DNA from: an uncultured Cocleimonas sp.
GTDB lineage: Bacteria > Pseudomonadota > Gammaproteobacteria > Thiotrichales > Thiotrichaceae
Reading direction: 5' to 3'
Length of the DNA: 64,000 nucleotides
Assembly: GCF_947495625.1 (NCBI RefSeq)
Contig: NZ_CANLZW010000008.1
Coordinates: 1 to 64,000, forward strand
Positions 10,171 to 18,435 of this stretch are shown piece after piece (the stretch's first letter is position 1; every line of letters starts with the position of its first letter). Both the position numbers and the translations under genes were made by a program. Below the pieces are notes generated by a model that saw only the letters and a program-made list of their open reading frames with translations, was not told the DNA's origin and searched no databases.

Positions 10171-11271
10171 TTATTGAATTTCTACAAAAAACGTCATCGT
10201 TGCAGTTCCTGTAGTTGCTGGAACTGTGAAAGGATCACTTGTAACTGTCCCGGTCGTTGATTCACTACAATTAAAAGAAACTCCAGCAGTGCTTGAACAT
10301 GCTGCAGCAGGAGCTTGAGCTGTTTCATATAGAACAGCACCATCTATCGTATCTGTTATCACAACATCAGTAGCATCTGCAGGGCCTGTATTAGCGACTG
10401 TGATGTCATATCTAATAACTGCACCTGGTATACGCTTAGGGTTCGTAGTGCCATTTATAGGGTCATAAACCACTGCAGAAGTCTTTGTAACATTAAGTGC
10501 TGCAGTTGAGATTACATATCCGCTCGTATCAGAATGAGAGGCATTTCTTGCTCCTGAATCAGCAGCACCACCAGTACCATCGGCTAAAACGATATCAACA
10601 CCCGCGGCAGTTTCTGTAGTTCCTGAGTCAACATATGCAGTTGTACCTGTTGCACCTGTAGAAATAGCAGTTGCTAATAATTCCACTTCAGATTGAGCTC
10701 CACTAACCACTGTAGCGCTAGCAGCTGGAATAGCACACTGTACTGTGACATTTATGGTTTCATCAGCATCAATAGGATAGTTGGTTCCAGAAGCTAAAAC
10801 AGGTGCAGTAACTGTACAAGCACTTGTATCAAAAACATCATCAGGACTTGAGGTCGCTACCTGTGTTGGAGTTAAACTGAAATATTCATCACTATTACCA
10901 GTATTTGCAACTGTATAGGTAATAGAAGTGCCTGCTCCTGAAGCTTGACCTGGACCAACTGTTACATTTGTGGCTACACCTGTAACGGTTAAGTCTATTT
11001 TCTTATCCACTTCAAATGTGGTTGCACAGGTGGCTGCAGCTGGAGGTGTAGATCCATCAACTGGCAAAGCTGCAGTACACGCTGAAGGGTCTGAGTTACC
11101 GGTAGGTGAACTATTTATATCAGGTTGATCTGCACCCGAAACTTTATATGAGATTGTTGCTCTGTTGTTTATACTCGTATCTGCTGCTGTACCCGCAGCC
11201 CATGCGCTATTACTAGCAAAAGCGAGTATCGCTACACTCGTTAGTGTTTTCATTATTTTAATTTTATTCAT
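10171..11271 (-). CDS. Secreted DUF11-like protein
   Basis: A 366-residue Ala/Thr-rich protein with a signal peptide ending SNSAWA-AG. The N-terminal half carries NNRATISYKVSGADQP, the start typical of these repeat proteins, and several Cys residues that could pair in the periplasm. The C-terminal module contains YDPINGTTNPKRIPGAVIRY and VVITDTIDGAVLY and ends TFFVEIQ. The DPxNGxxNPKxIPGA signature is shared with the 440- and 745-residue proteins of the same operon. It lies 133 bases upstream of the giant barrel gene on the same strand. The base composition is richer in GC than its neighbours because of the Ala/Thr/Gly content. Probably a surface subunit. Confidence 0.75.
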   Translation of the reverse strand: MNKIKIMKTLTSVAILAFASNSAWAAGTAADTSINNRATISYKVSGADQPDINSSPTGNSDPSACTAALPVDGSTPPAAATCATTFEVDKKIDLTVTGVATNVTVGPGQASGAGTSITYTVANTGNSDEYFSLTPTQVATSSPDDVFDTSACTVTAPVLASGTNYPIDADETINVTVQCAIPAASATVVSGAQSEVELLATAISTGATGTTAYVDSGTTETAAGVDIVLADGTGGAADSGARNASHSDTSGYVISTAALNVTKTSAVVYDPINGTTNPKRIPGAVIRYDITVANTGPADATDVVITDTIDGAVLYETAQAPAAACSSTAGVSFNCSESTTGTVTSDPFTVPATTGTATMTFFVEIQ

Positions 11272-11354
11272 TGTTATCTTCTTTTAGGTTTGTGTTAAAA
11301 ATTAAGATACTTAATCTATTTGTAGTTCTTGTTATTAAGATTTTGTATCAGGGG

Positions 11355-11876
11355 TTATAGCAGGCGTACTCTGAATCCTACTGCCTGTTTGGTTTGAGGC
11401 GCCAAGTTTCCAAGGTATTGCCATTGAATATGGGTATAGTCAGAAGGCTTGGCGGGATATATTTTGCCGTCATTTCCTCTAACCTTAAGCGTACCTGCTT
11501 TCCCATAGTGTTTACCGCCGTCAACAGAAAACACGATTTGTGTGTTTTTGCCGTGGGCAGTATTAGGTAAATAAACCGTGTGCTCCGGTATTGGATTGAC
11601 AATATTGATATTGTCAGCTGGTTTATTACTGATGTTTTCAAAAAAGGTGTTGTATTGAACTGTTTCACCCGGTAAAACTTTTGCTGCTGGAATAAAGTTA
11701 TACGATTTCTTTCCATCTTTATTCACCACAACCATTTTTTGCACATTTGATGTAACTTTAAGGTGCCCTTGTTGTGCAGCTGATGCTTGCGATGTTAATA
11801 AAACGAATGTCGCAATTGCACTAATTAAAATTGTGTTCGCCGTTTTTGATTTATATTTAATCTTTTTATTTATCAT
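11355..11876 (-). CDS. Small secreted DUF11-like protein
   Basis: A 173-residue protein with a signal peptide (about 1-33, ending QASAAQQ). It is essentially one DUF11-like beta-sandwich: VLPGETVQYNTFFENIS, NPIPEHTVYLPNTA, then FSVDGGKHYGKAG and a final strand GFRVRLL. The single-domain size suggests a minor or capping subunit, or a chaperone-like partner, of the surface assembly; this is inference. It lies between the 373- and 366-residue proteins on the same strand, 13 bases from the first. A second reading frame across the same bases (112 residues) is a shadow. Confidence 0.75.
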   Translation of the reverse strand: MINKKIKYKSKTANTILISAIATFVLLTSQASAAQQGHLKVTSNVQKMVVVNKDGKKSYNFIPAAKVLPGETVQYNTFFENISNKPADNINIVNPIPEHTVYLPNTAHGKNTQIVFSVDGGKHYGKAGTLKVRGNDGKIYPAKPSDYTHIQWQYLGNLAPQTKQAVGFRVRLL

Positions 11877-11889
11877 GTTGTTATACCCC

Positions 11890-13011
11890 TTAATTAATAA
11901 TATATGTCAATAGGATTTCATATTGGCTTCCAGCCGCAAAGCTTCCCAGGTTTATTGTTGCCGTATCGGCGTTTGTAATTCCATAATCAGTGTTGTCACT
12001 GTCACTTAGATCAGTTTGGTTCACATTGTTTAATCTTATACTTCCGAGCTTGTAGGTCATATTCATGGGTGTTGGATCGGTAATCACTAAGTTTTCAATA
12101 TTACCAACGCCTGCGGTATTAACTTGAATTTTGTAAGTAACCTCTGAACCTGTAACTGCAGTATTTCCACTGCTTGGGTCAACAACCGATTCAATGGTTT
12201 TATTCATAATCAATGTGGGATCGGCTGTAGCACTGGATGATATATAGGTTCTTCTGGCTGAATGCATGCCATCTCCCATAGCGTCATCTTCACCAGCATC
12301 ATCAGCAAATACTGTTTCGATGTTGCTTGCGGTGTCAGATCCGGTTGTAACTGTGGTATCTGTTCCATCTTCGTTTTTAACTACTTCAGCGATTAATCCG
12401 ATTAATGCAGTTTCGCCAGCTAAGATAGGAGATCCGACATTATCCAAAGGAATATCGCATTGCACGCTAATACTCGCTAGCTGATCGGGTGACAGTTTAA
12501 TATTTCCTGAGGTTGGTAGAACTACACCTGAGACGGGAGTACCACTGACACCCGTTACTTCAATGTTACAGTTGTTACTATCGAAATCATCGGAAGTTAG
12601 CAGGTTGTCTACGATTAAATCGAATTCTTGAATCGCATTACCCTGATTTTGCAAAGTGAATGTTACTTCGGCTTGATAATCACCTGGTGTAACATTTGCA
12701 TTCGTATTACCTGTTACTAATAAGTCAACTTTTCTATCAACTAAAAAGTCGGTGCTTACTCCTTTACCTAGACCAGCAGAAGAGTTACCTGTAGGAGAAC
12801 TTTCAATAGTTGATTGCTCAGTATTATTAATCTGATAATTAACTAGGGCGATATTACTAATATTGGTACCTGCAGCCACACCTTGCGCATTTACGTTATG
12901 AGTAAAAAGCAAAGTCAGTAGGCAAAAAGATACCATCAACAAGAAAGAAAGATTCTTGCAGGTATTATTTAACCAGCGATGTAGATTATATTTTGTAATA
13001 GCACTTCTCAT
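11890..13011 (-). CDS. Secreted DUF11-like protein, first gene of the surface operon
   Basis: A 373-residue protein with an N-terminal hydrophobic segment at about 20-42 ending HNVNAQG, a likely signal peptide. The N-terminal half starts with AAGTNISNIALVNYQINN and contains FLVDRKVDLLV, closely paralleling TFEVDKKIDLTV in the 366-residue protein, so the two are paralogues. The C-terminal module (about 285-373) is DUF11-like (VTYKIQVNTAG, LVITDPTPMNMTYKLGS). It lacks the FRVKVQ ending and stops at LLTYIIN. It opens the minus-strand operon that runs to position 89, so its upstream region should hold the promoter. Confidence 0.75.
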   Translation of the reverse strand: MRSAITKYNLHRWLNNTCKNLSFLLMVSFCLLTLLFTHNVNAQGVAAGTNISNIALVNYQINNTEQSTIESSPTGNSSAGLGKGVSTDFLVDRKVDLLVTGNTNANVTPGDYQAEVTFTLQNQGNAIQEFDLIVDNLLTSDDFDSNNCNIEVTGVSGTPVSGVVLPTSGNIKLSPDQLASISVQCDIPLDNVGSPILAGETALIGLIAEVVKNEDGTDTTVTTGSDTASNIETVFADDAGEDDAMGDGMHSARRTYISSSATADPTLIMNKTIESVVDPSSGNTAVTGSEVTYKIQVNTAGVGNIENLVITDPTPMNMTYKLGSIRLNNVNQTDLSDSDNTDYGITNADTATINLGSFAAGSQYEILLTYIIN

Positions 13012-13358
13012 TATTTTTAGTATTTTTTATTACAGCTGTTACTTTTCTGTGTATAGCAGAAATTTAAGGTTTAAAATAAACGATTAGAGGTTTATTTGGC
13101 TCAATATTTCAATTAATTTATATACATAAGCACTATTACTTAAATTAGATTAATGTAAGATGAATATAAGGGGATATTCAGATAGACGGATCTTGTTTAA
13201 GTTGTTGCTTTTACTAGTTATATTGCGTGTTTATATGTTTGCATAGCAAGTATAATTCCGGCAGCTGATTCGGAAAATAATATTCGCAATCACCACTTTT
13301 ATTGGGCTATCGGAGCTGTTTTTTTCTTACTTTTGTATTACTAAATTTTAAACTTAAT
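13012..13358. other. Divergent intergenic region
   Basis: This AT-rich region separates the minus-strand DUF11 operon from the plus-strand DUF945 gene and must hold promoters for both. A TATAAT at 13251-13256 is a plausible plus-strand -10 box, but no convincing -35 box is found at the right distance. No repeat-family copy and no small gene was seen. Confidence 0.4.
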
Positions 13359-14690
13359 ATGAAGAAAATAATTACAACAAGTTTCACTTTTTTTCTGTTT
13401 TTAATAATCGCCTGGGGTTTATCGTCTTGGTACTTTGGTGTTCAGGCTGAGAAAGAATTTCGTCAAATTTTAGAAGTACAAACCAATAAACTCGGTGAAA
13501 AACCATTTAGGTTAGAGTTACTGGATTACGACAAAGATTTTCTTGGTTCAACTGCTGCTGTCCGTGTTAGCTCTGATATTCCATTATTAAATGATTGGCT
13601 GGGTGATTTTGAGTTGAAACTTAAATCACTGAATGGGCCATTGTTTATCACCAAGAAGGGTGTTGATTTTGGTGTGTCACGTTGGTTTATTCGCATAGAT
13701 CCAGAAAGTTTTTCAGCTGAATCAAAGGAGAATCTTTTTAGAATTTTTCCAGAAGAACTACCTAAAGGCGTTTTGATTATTGGATTTGATAAAGAATCCA
13801 GCTTTGATTCATCCTTTAAAACGGATTGGTTAGATTCTCAAGTTACTGCTATTTATAATTTGAGTACCTTTTCTTACCGCGGCGCATTTGATATTAAACG
13901 GTTAAACTATTCATCGACTGGTATAAAGATTTCAGCAGATGAAGGGAAGATTAGTTTTCAATACCCTAATAGCGTTGAAACCTTGAATGAGATTGAATCC
14001 AGTAACTTAGATAATCCGGCTACCTATAAAACAGTATCTATAAATGTTCCCCAGCTAAACATTGATTCTCAAATTATATCACATCCGATAGTTGCAGCCT
14101 TAAAAGGTAATAGCCAAATAACTATAAAAAATAATGTGATTGATACTTTTGTTAAGTTGCATTTTAATCGCTTGAAACAATCCTCTGATCAAAATAATGA
14201 GGTATTACCTATAGATCAATTGCAGATAACAGCACAGGGTTCTGGTATTCAACAATCGAGTTTTTTGCAAGTGATGGAAAACAAAGCAGAGTTAGATAAC
14301 CTGCAAATGCAAACGCAATGGGAGCTACAAGAAAACGGAGAACTGCCAGAAGGCCAGGATAAAATTTGGCAGTTACAAAATCAAATTCATCGTCTAAATC
14401 AAAAATATCCAGTGAGTTTTTATAACGCCCTTTTTTCTTCCAAAGATAATGTAAGTACTAATCCTAGCCTTGAGATTCAGGCGTCAAATGATAGTGGGCA
14501 ATCAAGTCTCATCGGTCATCTTAAACCTTCAGTAAATTCGGGTGAATCAACCCGTTTTATAGATTTACTAGAAGCTGAGGCAAGTGTCTCACTCGATGAT
14601 ATGCTTTATGACTTTATTTCGAAACGCACCGCTATACGAAAAAAACAATTTTCATTGCTGTACAAACAGAACAAGTTATTGATGCAGTAG
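13359..14690 (+). CDS. DUF945 (YdgA-like) family protein
   Basis: A protein of 443 residues from ATG 13359. The frame is open to an upstream TTG at 13302, but the ATG gives the proper signal-anchor MKKIITTSFTFFLFLIIAWGL followed by YFGVQAEKEFRQIL, the hallmark start of DUF945 proteins, so it was preferred. Family members are inner-membrane-anchored periplasmic proteins of unclear function. The body is rich in beta strands with repeated polar segments, as in the family. The gene stands alone between the DUF11 operon and the next secreted protein. Confidence 0.7.
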   Translation: MKKIITTSFTFFLFLIIAWGLSSWYFGVQAEKEFRQILEVQTNKLGEKPFRLELLDYDKDFLGSTAAVRVSSDIPLLNDWLGDFELKLKSLNGPLFITKKGVDFGVSRWFIRIDPESFSAESKENLFRIFPEELPKGVLIIGFDKESSFDSSFKTDWLDSQVTAIYNLSTFSYRGAFDIKRLNYSSTGIKISADEGKISFQYPNSVETLNEIESSNLDNPATYKTVSINVPQLNIDSQIISHPIVAALKGNSQITIKNNVIDTFVKLHFNRLKQSSDQNNEVLPIDQLQITAQGSGIQQSSFLQVMENKAELDNLQMQTQWELQENGELPEGQDKIWQLQNQIHRLNQKYPVSFYNALFSSKDNVSTNPSLEIQASNDSGQSSLIGHLKPSVNSGESTRFIDLLEAEASVSLDDMLYDFISKRTAIRKKQFSLLYKQNKLLMQ

Positions 14691-14754
14691 AGGTTTATTC
14701 TCAAAATTGATATACTGCCGTTTGCAATTTAATACCGTCTTTTAAACCCAAATA

Positions 14755-14786
14755 ATAAAAAAACCTCTATAAGTAGGGGGGTGTAT
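14755..14786 (+). repeat. Copy of the intergenic repeat
   Basis: An A-run followed by CCTCTATAAGTAGGGGGGTG, then TATAAAAG instead of the usual ACTT. It lies between two plus-strand genes, about 83 bases before the second. The arms CCT and AGG can pair around a longer loop. Confidence 0.75.
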
Positions 14787-14868
14787 AAAAGAAGTTTTTT
14801 AAAGTTTAAGAAAGAAGGATTAATTGCAACATTATAAAGCTGGGCTGTTTATTTATTAGGGGATAAAA

Positions 14869-16125
14869 ATGCGCTTTTTTAAGTTTACTTTTCTAAAGTA
14901 CACTATCGTTTTGTTAATGCTATTAATGGCGAAATCGGTTTCTGCAGAAGTGTGGAAATCCGGAAATAATTACTGGAATGATAATTGGGAATTAAAGTAT
15001 CAGGAATGGGTGAGTACTCAATGGAAGCCTGATTTCTTTATGAGCAAGATCAGACCACAGTACGAACGTATTCCTCACGATTGTGCTGATGCCATCTATT
15101 TGATGCGTGCCGTGTTTGCCTACGAAAATAAACTGCCTTTCAAAATTCATTATCTGGGTAAGAAGAATAAGTACATCAGCAATACCATGACAAACTGGGA
15201 TAAATTACCAGAAGATCAACGCTTCAGAGCGTTTGCATTATTCATGAATGATCGTGTAGGTACGCGAAGTTTGCCTCACGACTCATTTCCCATTGAATTA
15301 GCACAGATCAAAGCAGGGGATTTATACGTAGAACCCGGGACACATTCTTATGCAATGACGGGTATTACCGATACAGGTGTGACAGCGATTATGAGCTCAA
15401 CAACACCTGCCTCTCCAAAGAATATGATTCAGCTGTATTCATTTCCCTTTTTTATTCCGCATGATGCGGTTGGCATGAGCGATGGATACCGTCGTTTTAA
15501 ATGGCCAAGAAATATCGGTAAACCCATCCAGCAACAGCCCGGTTATAGTAATGAGCAATATCAAATAGCTCAAAAGGTCGGACTTGAATACATCCCATTT
15601 ACTGATGTGATCTCTAAAAAATTACAACGTAGAGAAGAGCCTCTTGAAGAAAAAACCATGCGTTTAATGCATAGCTTATGTTCATTCGCCAAAGAACGCG
15701 TGAATTATGTTAATGATGGCATTGCTTATATCCAGAGACTCAAAGATCAAGGTAAACGTAGTTGTATGACAGCGTCTGAATATGATTACTATTCAACACC
15801 TTCTAGAGACAAGCGTTTGTATCGTTTCTTTACCGAAATTCATAAAATTGCCTATTCGGGCGGTGAACTTGAAGAAGATAAAGTCAATGCACAAGTATTG
15901 GCTCGTTCAATTTTTCATCCTGAACTCCCAGATGGCTTATTAAAAGAACTCGATGAATTTTGTGGTTTAGCAATTTATCCAAATGATACGGTTAAGCATA
16001 TTAATTTGCGTCAACTTTGGGAAGCAATGGAAGCTGGTAAGGTTTCATCTGACCCTCATGCACCTTTTGATAATCGTTGGGGTTTATCTGATAGCAACTT
16101 TATGGGATCATGCCCGACCTTTTAA
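14869..16125 (+). CDS. Secreted protein of unknown function, possible Cys/His hydrolase
   Basis: A 418-residue protein with a signal peptide (about 1-26, ending KSVSA-EV). I do not recognise the family. After a Trp-rich start, PHDCADAIYLMRAVFAYE places a Cys at the head of a helix, and about 90 residues later GTHSYAMTGI supplies a His. This spacing recalls papain-fold amidases of the NlpC/P60 or transglutaminase type, but the catalytic assignment is inference. The C-terminal half is helical and charged with conserved-looking Cys residues. AGGGGATAAAA before the ATG could act as a Shine-Dalgarno. The gene is followed by a reversed copy of the intergenic repeat that could act as its terminator. 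Confidence 0.65.
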   Translation: MRFFKFTFLKYTIVLLMLLMAKSVSAEVWKSGNNYWNDNWELKYQEWVSTQWKPDFFMSKIRPQYERIPHDCADAIYLMRAVFAYENKLPFKIHYLGKKNKYISNTMTNWDKLPEDQRFRAFALFMNDRVGTRSLPHDSFPIELAQIKAGDLYVEPGTHSYAMTGITDTGVTAIMSSTTPASPKNMIQLYSFPFFIPHDAVGMSDGYRRFKWPRNIGKPIQQQPGYSNEQYQIAQKVGLEYIPFTDVISKKLQRREEPLEEKTMRLMHSLCSFAKERVNYVNDGIAYIQRLKDQGKRSCMTASEYDYYSTPSRDKRLYRFFTEIHKIAYSGGELEEDKVNAQVLARSIFHPELPDGLLKELDEFCGLAIYPNDTVKHINLRQLWEAMEAGKVSSDPHAPFDNRWGLSDSNFMGSCPTF

Positions 16126-16190
16126 TTCGAACTATAAATCCGAGCTATAATTAAGCTATACAGTAATTAATGGTTCCTAAATCAATAAAA

Positions 16191-16220
16191 TGCCACCCCC
16201 CCACTTATGGGCACTTTTTT
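16191..16220 (-). repeat. Reversed copy of the intergenic repeat, terminator-like
   Basis: Read on the plus strand: a C-run, ACTTATGGGCA and TTTTTTT. The arms here are CCCA/TGGG instead of the usual CCTA/TAGG, a compensatory double change that supports a real hairpin. It follows the plus-strand secreted protein gene and ends in a T-run, so it could stop that transcript. Confidence 0.75.
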
Positions 16221-16255
16221 TGTTGCTATCTGTTTATTTGAAATAGCTAGTAATC

Positions 16256-16285
16256 AATAAAAGCCTCTAAAGTGGGGGGGTGTCG
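16256..16285 (+). repeat. Copy of the intergenic repeat
   Basis: An A-run and GCCTCTAAAGTGGGGGGGTG. It forms a head-to-head pair with the reversed copy 35 bases upstream. It ends 15 bases before the rlmD start codon, so it lies in the promoter or leader of rlmD. Confidence 0.75.
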
Positions 16286-16300
16286 TTTGGACAATCACAA

Positions 16301-17647
16301 ATGGCACGCAGACGCTCAAGAAAACAACGCTTACCTCAAGATCCTGTCACAGCAGAGGTCGAATCACTTAGTCACGAAGGTCGTGGTGTTGCACACATAG
16401 ATGGCAAAGCTGTGTTTATCAGTGGTGCATTACCGGGTGAAAAAGTAACTTTCATATATACATCACAAAATCGTAGTCACGATGAAGGAAAAATTGAAGA
16501 AGTCTTAACCGCTTCACCTGATCGCGTCGAACCTAAATGTGTTCACTATGCTATTTGTGGCGGTTGTTCTCTACAGCATCTAAGTTCAGAAGCACAAATC
16601 AAATATAAACAACAATCAATGTTAGATGGGCTTAAGCATCTAGGCAAAGTTGAGCCTGAAGAAATATTTGAGCCGATGACAGGTGATGCCTGGGGCTATC
16701 GCCGAAAAGCACGTTTGGGTGTAAAGTTTGTCATTAAAAAAGATAAAGTACTGGTTGGTTTTCGTGAAAGACATGGTGGTTTCTTAGCAGATATGAATAG
16801 CTGCGAAGTGCTGCATGAATCTATTGGTGTCAAATTACAAGACTTCCAAACACTGATCTATCAAATGGAATCACGAGATTCGACACCGCAAATAGAAGTT
16901 GCCGTTGGCGATAAAGATACCGCATTGATTGTTCGTCATCTAAAACCATTATCAGCAGAAGACACGCAATTATGGATTGGTTTTGCGGAGGAGCATAACT
17001 TCCAGCTATATCTACAGCCTAAAGGCCCAGATACGGTTCATCGAATCTGGCCAGAAACGGGTGATGTAAGTCTTTACTACGAACATAAAGCATTTGATAC
17101 AAGGGTTGAATTTGGTCCTCAGGACTTCTTTCAGGTAAACAGCAGTATCAATATACAAATGGTTCCGCGTGCGGTTGACTTATTAAAATTGACAGGAACA
17201 GAGCGCGTTTTGGATCTATTCTGTGGATTAGGTAATTTCACCCTACCTATTGCTAGAAATGCGGCACAAGTGACTGGCGTAGAAGGTGACTTGGTAATGG
17301 TAAAACGTGCGCGTGAAACTGCTATCGCTAATGGTATAGAAAATACAGATTATTTCGCCTGTAACCTAATGGGTACAGAGCAAGAACTTAAAAGCCAACC
17401 CTGGTTGAAAAAGCAATACGATTGTATTTTACTCGACCCACCACGTTCTGGTGCCAAAGAGATTATCGAACTCTTCGGTAAGTTAAAAGCGAAACGTATT
17501 GTCTATGTATCTTGTCATCCGGCAACCTTGGCACGTGATGCGGGTGAATTAGTGCATACGCATGGCTACAAGCTTGTGGGCGCAGGTGTGATGGATATGT
17601 TTCCTCAGACAGCACATGTAGAGTCTATTGCGGTGTTTGAGCGTTAA
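16301..17647 (+). CDS. rlmD: 23S rRNA (uracil-5-)-methyltransferase RlmD
   Basis: It methylates a uracil of 23S rRNA (U1939 in E. coli) using S-adenosylmethionine. Of 448 residues from ATG 16301, the N-terminal part is a TRAM domain (AEVESLSHEGRGVAHIDGKA), followed by the iron-sulfur cysteines in CVHYAICGGCSLQH plus a later Cys. The SAM motif is RVLDLFCGLGNFTLPIA and the catalytic Cys lies in VYVSCHPATLARD near the C-terminus. An in-frame GTG at 16280 lies inside the repeat G-run and would add seven residues; the ATG, with GGA nine bases upstream, looks better. Full length for the family. Confidence 0.95.
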   Translation: MARRRSRKQRLPQDPVTAEVESLSHEGRGVAHIDGKAVFISGALPGEKVTFIYTSQNRSHDEGKIEEVLTASPDRVEPKCVHYAICGGCSLQHLSSEAQIKYKQQSMLDGLKHLGKVEPEEIFEPMTGDAWGYRRKARLGVKFVIKKDKVLVGFRERHGGFLADMNSCEVLHESIGVKLQDFQTLIYQMESRDSTPQIEVAVGDKDTALIVRHLKPLSAEDTQLWIGFAEEHNFQLYLQPKGPDTVHRIWPETGDVSLYYEHKAFDTRVEFGPQDFFQVNSSINIQMVPRAVDLLKLTGTERVLDLFCGLGNFTLPIARNAAQVTGVEGDLVMVKRARETAIANGIENTDYFACNLMGTEQELKSQPWLKKQYDCILLDPPRSGAKEIIELFGKLKAKRIVYVSCHPATLARDAGELVHTHGYKLVGAGVMDMFPQTAHVESIAVFER

Positions 17648-17673
17648 ACACCATATATAGTCATTTAACGCTC
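17639..17673 (+). other. Perfect 10-bp hairpin at the end of rlmD
   Basis: GAGCGTTAAA and TTTAACGCTC form a perfect inverted repeat spanning the rlmD stop codon, with a 15-base loop. On the plus strand it is followed by A residues and not by T, so it is not a classical intrinsic terminator; it may protect the mRNA end. Confidence 0.55.
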
Positions 17674-17734
17674 AAAAAAAGCCCCTTATCTGAAATGGTT
17701 AGTCTGAGTATTTTATTCTGCTAATCTCAGAGTC

Positions 17735-18175
17735 ATGATTCAAACACAACGTATTCGCTATCGTCTTAAACAACAGAAATTTAAAGAAGTATCTTCTGGT
17801 AAAGGTGTGGTTGAATATTTTCTTGTGGATGAATACGGTAATGAGCGTTCAGTGTCAGCAATGGCTAAACTCAATTGGCGCAAGCAATTAAGCTCTATTA
17901 AACCAATTCACCATAGAGAACTTCCTCTAGTTGAAGCGCTAGCAAAAGCATCTATCAACGAAACCATCGAAGTAGACTTTACTGATTTTAATAAAAAGTT
18001 TAAGCGTGGTTCTATTCGCAAACAGAAAATATCAGTCCCAAAAGTAAAAGTCAGTAACAAGAATCATATTACAGATATGGGCTCTGTCATTGATCACAAA
18101 GGTAGATTGATGCAGTTATTGGCTTATTCGCTAGTAGCATTCTTGGTCATAATGATGTTGTTTAAGATGCTTTAA
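17735..18175 (+). CDS. Small tail-anchored membrane protein, unknown
   Basis: A 146-residue basic protein that I do not recognise. The first 120 residues are polar and Lys/Arg-rich; the C-terminus (about 122-145, LLAYSLVAFLVIMMLFKML) is a single hydrophobic segment, suggesting a cytoplasmic domain anchored by its tail. The ATG has no evident Shine-Dalgarno. The gene stands alone after rlmD, 87 bases downstream, and may be co-transcribed with it because no intrinsic terminator intervenes. Confidence 0.6.
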   Translation: MIQTQRIRYRLKQQKFKEVSSGKGVVEYFLVDEYGNERSVSAMAKLNWRKQLSSIKPIHHRELPLVEALAKASINETIEVDFTDFNKKFKRGSIRKQKISVPKVKVSNKNHITDMGSVIDHKGRLMQLLAYSLVAFLVIMMLFKML

Positions 18176-18241
18176 GAGCTATAAAAAAATAGTTAAGACC
18201 ACAGTTAAGATATAGCTAAGAAATAGCTATTTACTAAGATC

Positions 18242-18376
18242 AAAAAAAGCCTCTAGCTATGTATAAATTCTATTACGTTTTTAAAAAACAAAAACTTAAT
18301 ATCATTCCACAAAGCATAAGTTCCTTTTATCATTTAAAACAACGAAATGAAAAGTCAGTTAAAGTAGGGGGGGGAC
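18242..18376 (+). repeat. Repeat copy split into two halves about 105 bases apart
   Basis: The left half (A-run plus GCCTCT, 18242-18254) and the right half (TTAAAGTAGGGGGGGGAC, 18359-18376) are each recognisable but separated by about 105 bases of AT-rich sequence. The extra sequence sits where the small loop should be. It lies between a plus-strand and a minus-strand gene end. The extra sequence has no coding potential that I can support. Confidence 0.55.
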
Positions 18377-18435
18377 CTTCAACTTCATCAATACAGCATC
18401 CAAGCCACGCTTCCAAACCATGCTTTCAAACTAAG

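Noticed and set aside
16280-16300. GTG start for rlmD inside the repeat G-run
   Set aside because: The seven extra residues do not match the family; the ATG at 16301 has a better upstream context.
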